A stretch of DNA of 64,000 nucleotides from Acinetobacter sp. ANC 4558 (lineage in GTDB: Bacteria > Pseudomonadota > Gammaproteobacteria > Pseudomonadales > Moraxellaceae), in contig NZ_NEGH01000012.1 in NCBI RefSeq assembly GCF_002135375.1, forward strand, positions 44,850 through 108,849. The letters run 5' to 3'. The position numbers were made by a program, and so were the translations under genes. Each line of letters begins with the position of its first letter. Positions within the stretch are counted from its first letter, which is position 1. Shown piece by piece: positions 10,328 through 20,060 of the stretch. The notes under the pieces are model-generated. The model saw nothing but the letters and a program-made list of their open reading frames with translations, was not told the origin of the DNA and did no database searches.

Positions 10328-13087
10328 ATGAATTTAGATCAGTTGCATAAAACATTAGTTGCTAGTCAGTATGCAGAACAGATATTAGAAAAACATAAAT
10401 CTCTATTAGAAGAAGATTATGCAAAAGACCAATTTTCAAATACATTAAATAAAAAATCACTAAGTAACATTATTGAGTATGAACTGTGCAATATTCAAAA
10501 TGAAGCAGAGTGGATGCAAATCATCCGAATTTTAAGAGCACGTTTGATGTTTCGGTGGATTTGGCAAGATGCTAATCAATTGACCAATGTCATTCAATTA
10601 ACACAAGAATTATCAGATTTTGCAGATTTAGCAGTGATTGCTGCTAAGAACTTTGCTTTAACACCGTTAATTACAAAGTACGGTGAACCACTGAGTTATG
10701 CTGGAAAAGCTCAAGATTTAATTGTGATTGCAATGGGAAAGCATGGTGCTCAAGAATTAAACTTATCAAGTGATATTGATTTAATTTTTGCATTTGATGA
10801 GCAAGGAGAAACCAACGGTAGAAAGTGTATTGATGTACAACAGTTTTGTATTCTTTGGGGGCAAAAACTGATTTACTTGCTTGATCATATCACATCTGAT
10901 GGTTTCGTATTTCGAGTTGATATGCGCTTGCGTCCTTGGGGAGATGGATCAGCGCTTGCGATTAGCCATGTTGCATTAGAAAAATATTTAAGTCAGCATG
11001 GTCGTGAATGGGAACGTTATGCATGGATTAAAGCACGTGCTGTTACAGGTGGAAAAGAAGGGCAAGAATTATTACACATGACTCGACCTTTTGTGTTTCG
11101 AAAATATGTGGATTACACCGCTTTTGAAGCAATGCGTGAAATGAAAACCATGATTGAACGAGAGGTTCTACGTCGCAATATTGAAGATGATATCAAATTG
11201 GGTTCGGGTGGAATTCGTGAAGTTGAATTTATTGTTCAAGTATTTCAATTGATTTATGGTGGAGCAAAATTAGAATTACAAGATCGTAAGTGTTTAGTCA
11301 GTCTACATCATTTAGGTGAGGCTGAGTTATTAGATCAAGCGGCAGTCATTGAATTAGAAGATGCATATTTATTCTTAAGACGTGTTGAACATGCAATCCA
11401 AGCATTGAATGATCAGCAAACACAGTCTTTACCTACAGAACCAGATTTGCGACAACGCATGGTCGATACGTTAGGATATGGTTCGTGGGATGAGTTTTTA
11501 AGTGTATTAAATGAAAAACGTAAGAAAGTAACCTATCAGTTTGAACACTTAATTAAAGAAAAAGATATTGATCCTTTGGTCGACAGTTTTACCCAATTGG
11601 AAAAAAAATTGGATGAAGTTTTAGATGATAATGCCAAGAATCTTATTCATGAATTTTGGCATGGACATGCTTTAAAAAAATTACCAGCAAAAGCTGTACA
11701 ACGATTAAAAATGTTTTGGCCACATTTAATTGAAGCAATTTTACAATCAAATAAACCACAAATTGCCTTAATGCGTTTGATGCCTTTAGTTGAATCAGTC
11801 ATGCGTCGTACGGTTTATTTAGTGATGTTAATTGAAAGTAAAGGTGCATTGCAGCGTCTGGTCAAAATGGCAACGGTTAGTCCGTGGATTTGTGAAGAAC
11901 TAACACATTATCCTGTTTTATTAGATGAATTTTTATCTATGGATTTTGAGCTACCTAAACGTCAAGATCTTGAGGACTCTTTACGACAACAATTGCTACG
12001 TATTGAAATTGATCAAGTTGAAGATCAATTGCGCGTACTTCGCTTATTCAAAAAATCTAATGTGTTGACAGTGGCTGCCAGTGATGTGTTGGCGGAAAGT
12101 TCGTTAATGAAAGTATCGGATGCATTGACTGATATTGCTGAAGTATCTGTGCAGGCAACGTTGAATTTAGCGTATCAAATTACAGCAAAAAAACATGGTT
12201 ATCCATTAGATATGGAGGGACAACAATGTTCTCTTGATCATTTAGCATTTGCTGTGATTGGATATGGAAAAGTCGGTGGGATAGAGCTTGGGTATGGTTC
12301 AGATTTAGATTTAGTATTTATTCATTATATGGATGAACAAGCAGATACCAATGGTCAAAAACAAATTAGTGGCTTTGAGTTTGCGATGCGTGTGGCACAA
12401 AAATTCATCTCATTAATGACGACACAAACTTTAGATGGTCGTGTATATGAAGTTGATACACGGTTACGGCCATCAGGTGAAGCGGGTTTATTGGTAACCA
12501 GTCTAAAAGCCTTTGAACAATATCAATTAAAAAGTGCATGGATGTGGGAGCATCAAGCATTGGTACGTGCTAGAACTATTGCTGGGCAAAAAAGTTTGTG
12601 TGAAAAATTTGAAGCTCTTCGATGTAAAATTTTAACGATGCCACGCCAAGAAGCTTTAGTGAAAGAAGAAGTATTAAAAATGCGTCAAAAAATGAAAGAC
12701 CATCTCGGTTCGTCGAAAGAACAGAAAAAAGAAGGAATATTTCATTTAAAACAGGATGCAGGTGGTATCGTTGATATCGAATTTATGGCACAGTATATGG
12801 TATTGGCATGGAGTGGGTCGAATTCAGATCTCGCCCATTACTCCGACAACGTAAGAATCCTTGAGGATGCCGCAAAAGCGAATTGCTTATCCAGCAGCGA
12901 TGCGACAGCATTGATTCAAGCTTATCTTACAGAACGCGCCGAGAGCCACCGTTTAGCCCTTGCAAATCAATCCATGCAAGTGAGTGCTTCGGACTGGCAT
13001 GATACCCGAGTGGTCGTTTGTAAGTTGTGGCAAAGATTAATAGATCCAAATGCAGAATTTGCTTTGGATAAAAATGACTGTGTATAA
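10328..13087 (+). CDS. glnE: Bifunctional glutamine synthetase adenylyltransferase/adenylyl-removing enzyme
   Basis: Controls glutamine synthetase by adding or removing AMP in response to PII and glutamine. Both nucleotidyltransferase domains are present: the N-terminal one with SSDIDLIFAFDEQG (about residue 147) and the C-terminal one with GYGSDLDLVFIHY (about residue 655). Each is followed by its GlnD-PII-uridylyltransferase-like helical domain and an RLRP motif (MRLRPWGDG, TRLRPSGEAG). The 919 aa is normal. AGG lies 7 bases before the ATG. ilvE follows with a very short gap, suggesting cotranscription. Confidence 0.97.
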   Translation: MNLDQLHKTLVASQYAEQILEKHKSLLEEDYAKDQFSNTLNKKSLSNIIEYELCNIQNEAEWMQIIRILRARLMFRWIWQDANQLTNVIQLTQELSDFADLAVIAAKNFALTPLITKYGEPLSYAGKAQDLIVIAMGKHGAQELNLSSDIDLIFAFDEQGETNGRKCIDVQQFCILWGQKLIYLLDHITSDGFVFRVDMRLRPWGDGSALAISHVALEKYLSQHGREWERYAWIKARAVTGGKEGQELLHMTRPFVFRKYVDYTAFEAMREMKTMIEREVLRRNIEDDIKLGSGGIREVEFIVQVFQLIYGGAKLELQDRKCLVSLHHLGEAELLDQAAVIELEDAYLFLRRVEHAIQALNDQQTQSLPTEPDLRQRMVDTLGYGSWDEFLSVLNEKRKKVTYQFEHLIKEKDIDPLVDSFTQLEKKLDEVLDDNAKNLIHEFWHGHALKKLPAKAVQRLKMFWPHLIEAILQSNKPQIALMRLMPLVESVMRRTVYLVMLIESKGALQRLVKMATVSPWICEELTHYPVLLDEFLSMDFELPKRQDLEDSLRQQLLRIEIDQVEDQLRVLRLFKKSNVLTVAASDVLAESSLMKVSDALTDIAEVSVQATLNLAYQITAKKHGYPLDMEGQQCSLDHLAFAVIGYGKVGGIELGYGSDLDLVFIHYMDEQADTNGQKQISGFEFAMRVAQKFISLMTTQTLDGRVYEVDTRLRPSGEAGLLVTSLKAFEQYQLKSAWMWEHQALVRARTIAGQKSLCEKFEALRCKILTMPRQEALVKEEVLKMRQKMKDHLGSSKEQKKEGIFHLKQDAGGIVDIEFMAQYMVLAWSGSNSDLAHYSDNVRILEDAAKANCLSSSDATALIQAYLTERAESHRLALANQSMQVSASDWHDTRVVVCKLWQRLIDPNAEFALDKNDCV

Positions 13088-13105
13088 AAATTTGGAGTGT
13101 GCGCC

Positions 13106-14032
13106 ATGAATTTGGCTGATCGTGATGGTTTTATTTGGCAAGATGGGCAATTAGTTGATTGGCGTGAGGCAAAAACTCACGTATTAACACATACTTTACA
13201 CTATAGTATGGGTGTGTTTGAGGGCGTCCGTGCTTACGAAACTCCGAATGGAACTGCGATTTTTCGTTTAAAAGAACATACAAAACGTTTATTAAATTCT
13301 GCAAAAATTTATCAAATGAAAGTTCCATTTGATCAAGCCGTATTAGAACAAGCACAAATTGATGTTGTTCGTGAAAATAAATTAGCATCTTGTTATTTAC
13401 GTCCAATTATTTTTATTGGTTCAGAAAAGCTTGGTATTGCTGCAACAGATAATACGATTCATGCTGTGGTTGCAGCATGGAGTTGGGGTGCTTACCTTGG
13501 CGAAGAAGCAATGGCAAAGGGTATTCGCGTTAAAACTTCATCATTTACACACCATCACCCGAACGTGACCATGTGTAAAGCAAAAGCATCAGGTAACTAT
13601 ACCTTATCTATCCTTGCACATCAGGAAGTTGCACATTCAGGTTATGATGAAGCAATGTTATTGGATCCACAAGGTTATGTATGCCAAGGTTCAGGTGAAA
13701 ACGTATTCTTAGTACGTGACGGTGTGATTCATACTCCAGATGTTGCTGGTGGCGCGCTGGATGGAATTACACGTCAAACCGTTATTACGATTGCAAAAGA
13801 CTTAGGATATGAAGTTATTGAGCGCCGTATTACCCGTGATGAGTTTTATATTGCAGATGAAGCATTCTTTACGGGTACTGCTGCTGAAGTTACGCCAATT
13901 CGTGAGTATGATGATCGTCAAATTGGTGAAGGTTGTCGTGGTCCAATTACGACACAAATTCAAAAAGCATATTTTGATGCCGTACAAGGCAAAGATCCTA
14001 AATATGCACATTGGTTAACTTATGTAAAATAA
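13106..14032 (+). CDS. ilvE: Branched-chain amino acid aminotransferase
   Basis: PLP-dependent enzyme for the last step of Leu, Ile and Val synthesis. Family blocks include HYSMGVFEGVRAYET near the N-terminus, the PLP-lysine region MCKAKASGNYTLS and GSGENVFLVRDG. The first in-frame start is a GTG at 13097, but ATG 13106 is preferred because TTGGAG lies about 8 bases before it; this gives 308 aa, the typical length. In A. baumannii ilvE marks one edge of the outer-core LOS locus, and here too the next genes are sugar transferases. Confidence 0.95.
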   Translation: MNLADRDGFIWQDGQLVDWREAKTHVLTHTLHYSMGVFEGVRAYETPNGTAIFRLKEHTKRLLNSAKIYQMKVPFDQAVLEQAQIDVVRENKLASCYLRPIIFIGSEKLGIAATDNTIHAVVAAWSWGAYLGEEAMAKGIRVKTSSFTHHHPNVTMCKAKASGNYTLSILAHQEVAHSGYDEAMLLDPQGYVCQGSGENVFLVRDGVIHTPDVAGGALDGITRQTVITIAKDLGYEVIERRITRDEFYIADEAFFTGTAAEVTPIREYDDRQIGEGCRGPITTQIQKAYFDAVQGKDPKYAHWLTYVK

Positions 14033-14045
14033 GTGATTTGAGAAT

Positions 14046-14076
14046 AAAAAAGCATTGCCAAGAGCAATGCTTTTTT
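14046..14076 (+). terminator. Terminator of ilvE
   Basis: GCATTGC at 14052-14058 and GCAATGC at 14064-14070 form a stem with a 5-base loop, flanked by six A and six T. It can serve both ilvE and the converging PIG-L gene. Confidence 0.9.
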
Positions 14077-14108
14077 ATTGTAAGTTTTAGAATGATTCTT
14101 CAATATTT

Positions 14109-15017
14109 TTAATCAAGTGTTTTGATCTCATAGCTTTTGTACTCTTTACCTACCCATTGCATATGGTGGGGGTCATCATTGCGTTTATAACCATTACGTT
14201 CTAATTCATCCGCAATAATTCGCCAAGTTTCAAAACTAACATGTTTGTCTTCGCCTTCTAAATTGATGACTTTTTCTTGAATGAAATAGGTTAAATAACC
14301 ATGTAATGATTTATCTTGAACAGAAATTTGAGTATAAATTTCTTTAAATATTTCAGATGTTGCTTTATGGTCTTTGTGATCGCCAGGGTTGCGATCATAA
14401 CTTTCATCCATAATATAAAAAGCTGCACTTTGAGCACCTATATTTTCATATTCAATCAGCTCTAATAAAGAAGTTTGGATGTCTTGCTTACGATAGGCTT
14501 GATGATGTGCTAAGTCATAAATTTCTTGGCTATTCTGATGGATTAAGTCATTTAGAGAAGTTGTTTTGTCAGCATCTGTTAAACGAAAATTATAAAGGAT
14601 AATTGAAGCTCCTAAAGTAATTTTGGTCATTTTTCGATGGTTTACCGTGATTTCACTTTCATGAGCGAGATTGCGATTCTTATTCCAATAAGAAATTGCT
14701 AAAGTATGTGCCTGTTCACGTGCTTTCCACCAAGTAATTTCACGAAATATTTTTTTTCTATTTTTCCGATTTGCATCTCCTGCAGAAAGGACTATAAATA
14801 TTTTTTTATTTTCAGGCTGTTCTAAAATTTGATGACGTGCTTCACGTCCCATAAAAAGCTCAATATCATCTGGATGTGCGACAATAAAAAAAGAATTATG
14901 AGGGCTTTTTAATGATTGAGGTTCAGGGGATTGCTGATTATTTGTTTTTGATGGTGAAGATATTCGATAGCCTAAAGTGAAAATATAACGAAATAAGCAA
15001 AGTAAAAAATTTTTCAT
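14109..15017 (-). CDS. PIG-L/LmbE-family deacetylase in the outer-core locus
   Basis: Zinc-dependent N-deacetylase fold acting on N-acetyl sugars. Two metal-binding signatures are visible: VAHPDDIELFMG near the N-terminus and DHKDHKA in the C-terminal half. The frame is open up to an ATG at 15140, but the start at 15017 (MKNFLLCLF) is preferred: it has a GGA about 8 bases upstream and removes a 41-residue leader without homology features. A short hydrophobic stretch follows the chosen start, possibly a membrane anchor or signal. The gene is divergent from the glycosyltransferases. It may deacetylate a HexNAc of the lipooligosaccharide core; this is inference from position. PIG-L is unrelated in fold to the NodB-type deacetylases. 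Confidence 0.75.
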   Translation of the reverse strand: MKNFLLCLFRYIFTLGYRISSPSKTNNQQSPEPQSLKSPHNSFFIVAHPDDIELFMGREARHQILEQPENKKIFIVLSAGDANRKNRKKIFREITWWKAREQAHTLAISYWNKNRNLAHESEITVNHRKMTKITLGASIILYNFRLTDADKTTSLNDLIHQNSQEIYDLAHHQAYRKQDIQTSLLELIEYENIGAQSAAFYIMDESYDRNPGDHKDHKATSEIFKEIYTQISVQDKSLHGYLTYFIQEKVINLEGEDKHVSFETWRIIADELERNGYKRNDDPHHMQWVGKEYKSYEIKTLD

Positions 15018-15218
15018 TGAAAGATCCAAATAAGGCATAAGCCATGAAAATCGCATGTTGAAATTATGCCTGATCTTAAAGAAAAATAAACATGAGATTT
15101 GATAAGGAGTCAATGAAGTAATTATTTCCCTGTAAGTCATGTGGGTTTATTGGGTAGAGCATGACGAAGACTAGGTTATTGTGTATTATAGAATAATAAA
15201 ACAAAGGGTCGAAGCGTT

Positions 15219-15983
15219 ATGAGCCATGAAAGTATTCAGCCAGATTCAGTTGATACTGAATCGCAAAATATTGTCCTATGTATGAAATGGGGGACGAAAT
15301 ACGGTGCTGAGTATGTGAATCGACTCTATAATATGGTGAAACGTCATACAACCGTAGCATTTAAAATGGTGTGTTTGACCGATCGTACTGAAGGAATTAA
15401 TCCTGAAGTGCAATGTTTTCCAATTCCGCCCTTAGCATTACCTGAAGGAAGTCCAGAGCGTGGTTGGAATAAACTTTCTACTTTTGAGCCAGATTTATAC
15501 GGCCTAAAAGGAAATGCATTATTTTTAGATCTAGATGTTGTTATTGTAGATAATATCGATGGATTCTTTACCCATCCCGGTGAATTTTTAGTTATTCATG
15601 ATTGGAAGCGACCTTGGCGTATTACTGGAAATAGTTCAGTTTATCGGTTTAAGCTAGGTGCTTTTCCAGGACTTATGCCATATTTTCGTGAACATTTTGA
15701 TGAGATACGTGAAAAGTTTCGTAATGAACAAGCGTATTTGTCTTGGTATGTCGATCAAGAGAAAAAATTACAATATTGGCCTGATAGTTGGTGTAAAAGT
15801 TATAAATATCATTGTTTACAAAAAATTCCTTTGGCATTTATAAAACCACCAGTAAAGCCTAAAGATGTCAAAATTATTATTTTCCATGGCGAAATTAATC
15901 CACCTGATGCAATTCATGGTGGTGGTGGTAAGTGGTATCGTTATGTATTACCTTCAGATTGGATTAAAGATGCTTGGCAATAA
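15219..15983 (+). CDS. Putative LOS core glycosyltransferase (DxD type)
   Basis: A 254-aa soluble protein with a nucleotide-sugar transferase look. VLCMKWGTKYGAEYVNRLY at the start resembles GT-A enzymes, and LFLDLDVVIVDN (about residue 105) carries a DxD-type metal motif. HGEINPPDAIHGG near the C-terminus may complete the active site. It is the first gene of a five-gene plus-strand group (15.2-19.9 kb) between ilvE and aspS, the OC locus position. Donor sugar and linkage are not predictable. It belongs to a poorly characterised group, so the family call is by motif only. Confidence 0.75.
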   Translation: MSHESIQPDSVDTESQNIVLCMKWGTKYGAEYVNRLYNMVKRHTTVAFKMVCLTDRTEGINPEVQCFPIPPLALPEGSPERGWNKLSTFEPDLYGLKGNALFLDLDVVIVDNIDGFFTHPGEFLVIHDWKRPWRITGNSSVYRFKLGAFPGLMPYFREHFDEIREKFRNEQAYLSWYVDQEKKLQYWPDSWCKSYKYHCLQKIPLAFIKPPVKPKDVKIIIFHGEINPPDAIHGGGGKWYRYVLPSDWIKDAWQ

Positions 15984-16001
15984 GGCTAGAGAAAATCAAC
16001 A

Positions 16002-16997
16002 ATGAATTATTCTAAGCAAGCAATAGATATTGTCATCACTTGGGTTGATGGTGGTGATGTAGAGTTACAAAAAAAACGTCAAGCTTACTTAACAGAAGTC
16101 ATTGCCTCTGATGCATCTAGTACGACACGTTTTGCAAGTAATAATGAAATATATTTTGCAATTGCATCGGTACTTAAATATATGCCCGATGCTGGTACAA
16201 TTTATATTGTGACAGATCAGCAACAGCCAGAATTTTTAGCACGATTTGCTGAAGAAAAAATTTGTACTGAAGATAAAATTCAAGTTATTGATCATCAAAT
16301 TTTATTTAAAAATTATGAGCACTATTTACCTACATTTAATTCCTTAACGATTGAAGCCATGTTATGGAATATTCCTAAGTTATCTTCTGAATTTATATAT
16401 TTAAATGACGATGTATTTTTTAATGCACCTGTAAACCCAACAGGTTGCTTTGAAAATGATCAGGTTGTTGTATATGGACATTGGAAGAAAACGGCATTGA
16501 TTAAAGCCAAATACAAATTTCGTAAGTGGCTAAATCGTCTTAATAATAAAAAATTACAGCCACGATTTAGCATTGCACAAATGTTAAGTGCTGAAATGCT
16601 TGGACTTAATCAATATTATGCGTTGGATCATCGTCCACATTTTGTAAAAACTGATTTGTTACAAACATATTTTCAGAAAAATGCGAATATTTTAGATGCG
16701 CAATTAGCGCATAAGTTTAGACATATCGACCAGTTTTTACCGACAGCACTGGCAAATCATTTAGCCATTCAGCAAAACAAAGCCATATTAAAATCAGATA
16801 TTCCAATTGCCTATGTTAAACCAAATGATGATGTAGACGCCTTTATTCAGAAATTACAAGACAGTTCGATTCAATATGGCTGTATTCAAAGTTTAGATAT
16901 GATGAGTGAAGCTCAACAAAATAATATTCATCAAGCGATGACAAATAAATTTAAGAATTATCTACCGCAAGTCATTCAAAATGGAGCAATAAAATGA
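16002..16997 (+). CDS. Stealth-family sugar-phosphate transferase
   Basis: Stealth proteins transfer sugar-1-phosphate onto glycans, as in capsule phosphotransferases. The conserved regions can be read: CR1 IDIVITWVDGGD (residues 8-19), CR2 from NEIYFAIASVLKYMPDAG through TFNSLTIEAMLW and FIYLNDDVFF (about 45-135), and CR3-like HRPHFV and HIDQFLPTALANH. This suggests that a phosphodiester-linked sugar may occur in the core oligosaccharide. It starts 18 bases after the previous gene and overlaps the next by the ATGA arrangement, so it is part of one operon. Confidence 0.85.
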   Translation: MNYSKQAIDIVITWVDGGDVELQKKRQAYLTEVIASDASSTTRFASNNEIYFAIASVLKYMPDAGTIYIVTDQQQPEFLARFAEEKICTEDKIQVIDHQILFKNYEHYLPTFNSLTIEAMLWNIPKLSSEFIYLNDDVFFNAPVNPTGCFENDQVVVYGHWKKTALIKAKYKFRKWLNRLNNKKLQPRFSIAQMLSAEMLGLNQYYALDHRPHFVKTDLLQTYFQKNANILDAQLAHKFRHIDQFLPTALANHLAIQQNKAILKSDIPIAYVKPNDDVDAFIQKLQDSSIQYGCIQSLDMMSEAQQNNIHQAMTNKFKNYLPQVIQNGAIK

Positions 16998-17764
16998 AAG
17001 TTGAAGCATATCTGATTAATCTTGATGGAAGTCATGAGCGATTAGAAACTGCAAGCAAGCAATTGGCTGTGCAAGGCTTTTCATTTGAGCGTTTTCCTGC
17101 ATTTGATGGCCGTGGTAAAGCTTTATCAGAATTTAAAGAATATAATGACGAAAAGTCTGTTGAGGTAATGGGGCGTAGTTTAATTAGTTCTGAACTTGGT
17201 TGTTATAAAAGTCATTTAGGGTGTCTTGAAAAATTTTTAGCGACTCAGGCAGATTATTTAATTGTGCTAGAAGATGATATACAAATTATTGATGATCAAT
17301 TTAAAGTTACCATTGATGCCATGTTAAATTGGTTGTATGAGCATCCTGAAATTGACTGGTATGCAATGAATTTAGGGGCTAAAAAAAATAAACTTTCCAA
17401 AACTGTATTTAGTTTTGCGGGGAGAGATTTAGTTAAAGCTTATTATTATCCAATTCGATTCATTGGGACGATTTGGACAAAAAAAGGCGCACAAGAATTT
17501 TTAAATCATGCTGCACATGAAATGTATATGCCTATCGATAATCTAGCACAAACATGGCTTTCAAAAAATGGGAAAGGTTTATCTGTTTGGCTTCCATTGG
17601 TTAAGCCAAATGGTTCAGATAGTGATATTGATGGTGCCGATGCAACACATAGTATTCGTCGGAATGATAAATCAGGTCGACAATTGAGTTATGGATTAAA
17701 AAAGCAAACGCGTATGTGGCGTGATCGAATGTATGCATTTACAAACTTAGTTCGCGGTAAATAG
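16994..17764 (+). CDS. Glycosyltransferase family 25 protein
   Basis: GT25 enzymes include Lob/LgtB-type galactosyltransferases of lipooligosaccharide. The start VEAYLINLDGSHERLE, the SSELGCYKSHLGCLEKFL block and LIVLEDDIQI (the ExD metal motif, about residue 90) are classic for the family. At 256 aa it is full length. Its ATG overlaps the TGA of the Stealth gene, showing translational coupling. A second, more divergent GT25 gene lies at 19091. Confidence 0.88.
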   Translation: MKVEAYLINLDGSHERLETASKQLAVQGFSFERFPAFDGRGKALSEFKEYNDEKSVEVMGRSLISSELGCYKSHLGCLEKFLATQADYLIVLEDDIQIIDDQFKVTIDAMLNWLYEHPEIDWYAMNLGAKKNKLSKTVFSFAGRDLVKAYYYPIRFIGTIWTKKGAQEFLNHAAHEMYMPIDNLAQTWLSKNGKGLSVWLPLVKPNGSDSDIDGADATHSIRRNDKSGRQLSYGLKKQTRMWRDRMYAFTNLVRGK

Positions 17765-17797
17765 ACTTTTATATCTTTTATATTGAGATGATACATA

Positions 17798-18712
17798 ATG
17801 AAAATTTTTAAAAAAATATATTATTCACTTCAATATCATTATATGTTTGCAACTCAAAAAAGAGATAAAAATATTGAAGCGGATAATCGAGCAGGGTTAA
17901 TTAGTTTTCGACCACGCGAGATTTCACATATCGAATTACCTAAAAATATATGGCTTTATTGGGATGGTGAAATCCCTGAACTTGTTTCACGTTGTATTCA
18001 AGTCATTAAAGATAAAAATCCTGCTTTTAAAGTCACGGTTTTAAATGCTGAAAATTTAGAACAATTCTGTGATACCCAATATTGTAATATTCAAGGAATT
18101 GCTTTACAGCATAAAACAGATTTAGTTCGATTGAATTTACTTTATAAATTTGGGGGAATTTGGTTAGATGCCAGTACAATACTTAACCGAGATTTAAATT
18201 GGATTGAGGCATTAATGCATGAATATCAGGCTGAGCTATTCTCCTATTATAGAAAAAATAATACAACTGTTTTGGAATATCCAGTCATTGAAAATTGGCT
18301 ATTAGCATCTGTAAAAGGAAATATTTTTATAAAACAATGGTTAGATGAATTATTAAAAGCAAATCAAATGGGTGCAAAAAATTATATTCAAGACCTTAAA
18401 AACAATGAAAAAAATGCACAAGAATTATTTCAACACATTGGAAATATTGAGTATTTATTTGCTTATGTCGCTTGTCAAAAAGTCATGAGAGAAGATCAAC
18501 CTAATTTGGTTGTATTAGACTGTGATGAAAATGCATTAATGTATCAGGTTAAAGATCGTTGGGTGAAAGAGAAGATACTCATTGATTTAGCGGTAAATTT
18601 TAGACCTGTGTCAGAACCTTATCTTATTAAGCTTGCAAGAAAAGAACGTAATTATTTGTATAAATACTACAATCAACGGAAGTATTTACAAGGTTCTTTT
18701 TTAGATTTTTAA
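17798..18712 (+). CDS. GT32-like / capsular polysaccharide synthesis-type glycosyltransferase
   Basis: The 304-aa protein shows LPKNIWLYWDGEIPELV (about residues 46-62) and HKTDLVRLNLLYKFGGIWLDAST (about 108-130). This is the signature of DXD sugar-binding transferases of the Gly_transf_sug/Caps_synth group. No membrane segment is evident. GAGATG lies about 10 bases before the start. It is the fourth gene of the presumed OC operon. A 378-base gap follows, so this may be the last gene of the coupled group. Confidence 0.85.
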   Translation: MKIFKKIYYSLQYHYMFATQKRDKNIEADNRAGLISFRPREISHIELPKNIWLYWDGEIPELVSRCIQVIKDKNPAFKVTVLNAENLEQFCDTQYCNIQGIALQHKTDLVRLNLLYKFGGIWLDASTILNRDLNWIEALMHEYQAELFSYYRKNNTTVLEYPVIENWLLASVKGNIFIKQWLDELLKANQMGAKNYIQDLKNNEKNAQELFQHIGNIEYLFAYVACQKVMREDQPNLVVLDCDENALMYQVKDRWVKEKILIDLAVNFRPVSEPYLIKLARKERNYLYKYYNQRKYLQGSFLDF

Positions 18713-19090
18713 AGTGCGAATAAACATTTATTCTATTGCTTCTTTTTTATAAATATTATTCATTAATAATAGATTATATCAATTTTGAAAGTAACTTTTT
18801 AATATTGAATGCTAATAGATAAATGTTGAGATTTTCTATATATAAATGAATATCATAGATAAGATTAATATGTTTTTGTAGTACATGTTTATTTTTTTGT
18901 ATAATTTTTATTAATTTATTGGGGGAGTAATTATTAAGTCCATATAGCATAAAACTACATTAATCTTAAAGGTTCGATTAATAATATTGAATTGAAGTCA
19001 TTTGTTTTGATTGAGAGGTAATAGTTTATAACAAAACTCTATGTTATTATTATAAAAATGCTTGGTAAGTAGTAGTGGTATAAACGTTAC
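18713..19090. other. AT-rich intergenic region inside the outer-core locus
   Basis: A 378-base spacer without a convincing reading frame, hairpin terminator or recognisable promoter. It is poorer in G and C than the flanking transferase genes and may be a junction of recombination between OC variants. Confidence 0.45.
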
Positions 19091-19879
19091 ATGAATAACT
19101 ATGTTATTAGCTTGAGTTCTGAAGTTACTAGACGTGAGCATATAAAAAGTGAATTTAATCAAAAAAATGTTTCTTTTACATTTTTTGATGCTATTACTCC
19201 TCCAGATAATACTGAATGTGCGAATAAGCTAGGCATTAACATAAGTAATTCTGCTTTAACTGCAGGTGAAATTTCCTGCTTCTTAAGTCATATTATGTTA
19301 TGGAAACATGCTTTAGATAATAATTTGGATTATATTGCAATTTTTGAAGATGATATCTATTTAGGTCAAAATTCAGATTTATTTTTAAATCATCCAGATT
19401 GGATACCTAAGGACTGTGATATTATTAAGTTAGAAGCATTTTATCCAACAATTGAAGTTGAAAAAAGAAAAGCAAGAGAAACATTAGACAATAGAATAAT
19501 ATACCCTTTAGTTTCTAAACATATTGGTGGAGCAGGATATATTTTATCACAGCGAATTCTTAAAAAACTTTTTGAAGATATCAGAACAAGAGATAATTTT
19601 GAACCACTTGACCATTATCTTTTTGAAGAATTAATTGTAAATAAAGAAATTGAAGTTGTACAAATATTGCCAGCTATTTGTATTCAAGATTCTATATTAA
19701 ATGGCTCACATGATAAATTTTCGAGCTCTTTAGAAGATGAAAGAAGAATAAGATTTAATACAACGACTCAAAAAATTACATTTATTCAGAAAATGAAAAG
19801 AGAAATATTTCGTATATTGAATCAAATTAAAAAAGTTATTAGGAATATATATTATAAGAAAAATGTGACATTTAGATAA
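19091..19879 (+). CDS. Glycosyltransferase family 25 protein, second copy
   Basis: GT25 blocks are present: MNNYVISLSSEVTRREHI at the start, GEISCFLSHIMLWKHAL and IAIFEDDIYL (metal motif), then HIGGAGYILSQRIL. It is 262 aa with a lysine-rich C-terminal tail that could bind the membrane surface. It differs strongly from the GT25 at 16994 and is more AT-rich with more ATA/AGA codons, suggesting separate acquisition. No good Shine-Dalgarno site precedes the ATG, so the start is less certain. No clear terminator follows. Confidence 0.82.
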   Translation: MNNYVISLSSEVTRREHIKSEFNQKNVSFTFFDAITPPDNTECANKLGINISNSALTAGEISCFLSHIMLWKHALDNNLDYIAIFEDDIYLGQNSDLFLNHPDWIPKDCDIIKLEAFYPTIEVEKRKARETLDNRIIYPLVSKHIGGAGYILSQRILKKLFEDIRTRDNFEPLDHYLFEELIVNKEIEVVQILPAICIQDSILNGSHDKFSSSLEDERRIRFNTTTQKITFIQKMKREIFRILNQIKKVIRNIYYKKNVTFR

Positions 19880-20060
19880 TATAAGATTATTTGAAATAAT
19901 GTATGAGGTTTATGCTGATGAAAATAAAGTTTCTTGATTTTAAGATCTTTTAATTCGGATTATAATGAAATTGGTTTAATTAAAGATATTGTTTGAATCT
20001 AATTTCATAAAATTAAATGGATTAAAAGAGTAGGTTATAGCATTATTTATTTAAAAAAAT

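Noticed and set aside
13131..14018. Extra frames on both strands inside ilvE
   Set aside because: They overlap ilvE completely, lack ribosome binding sites and show no domain.
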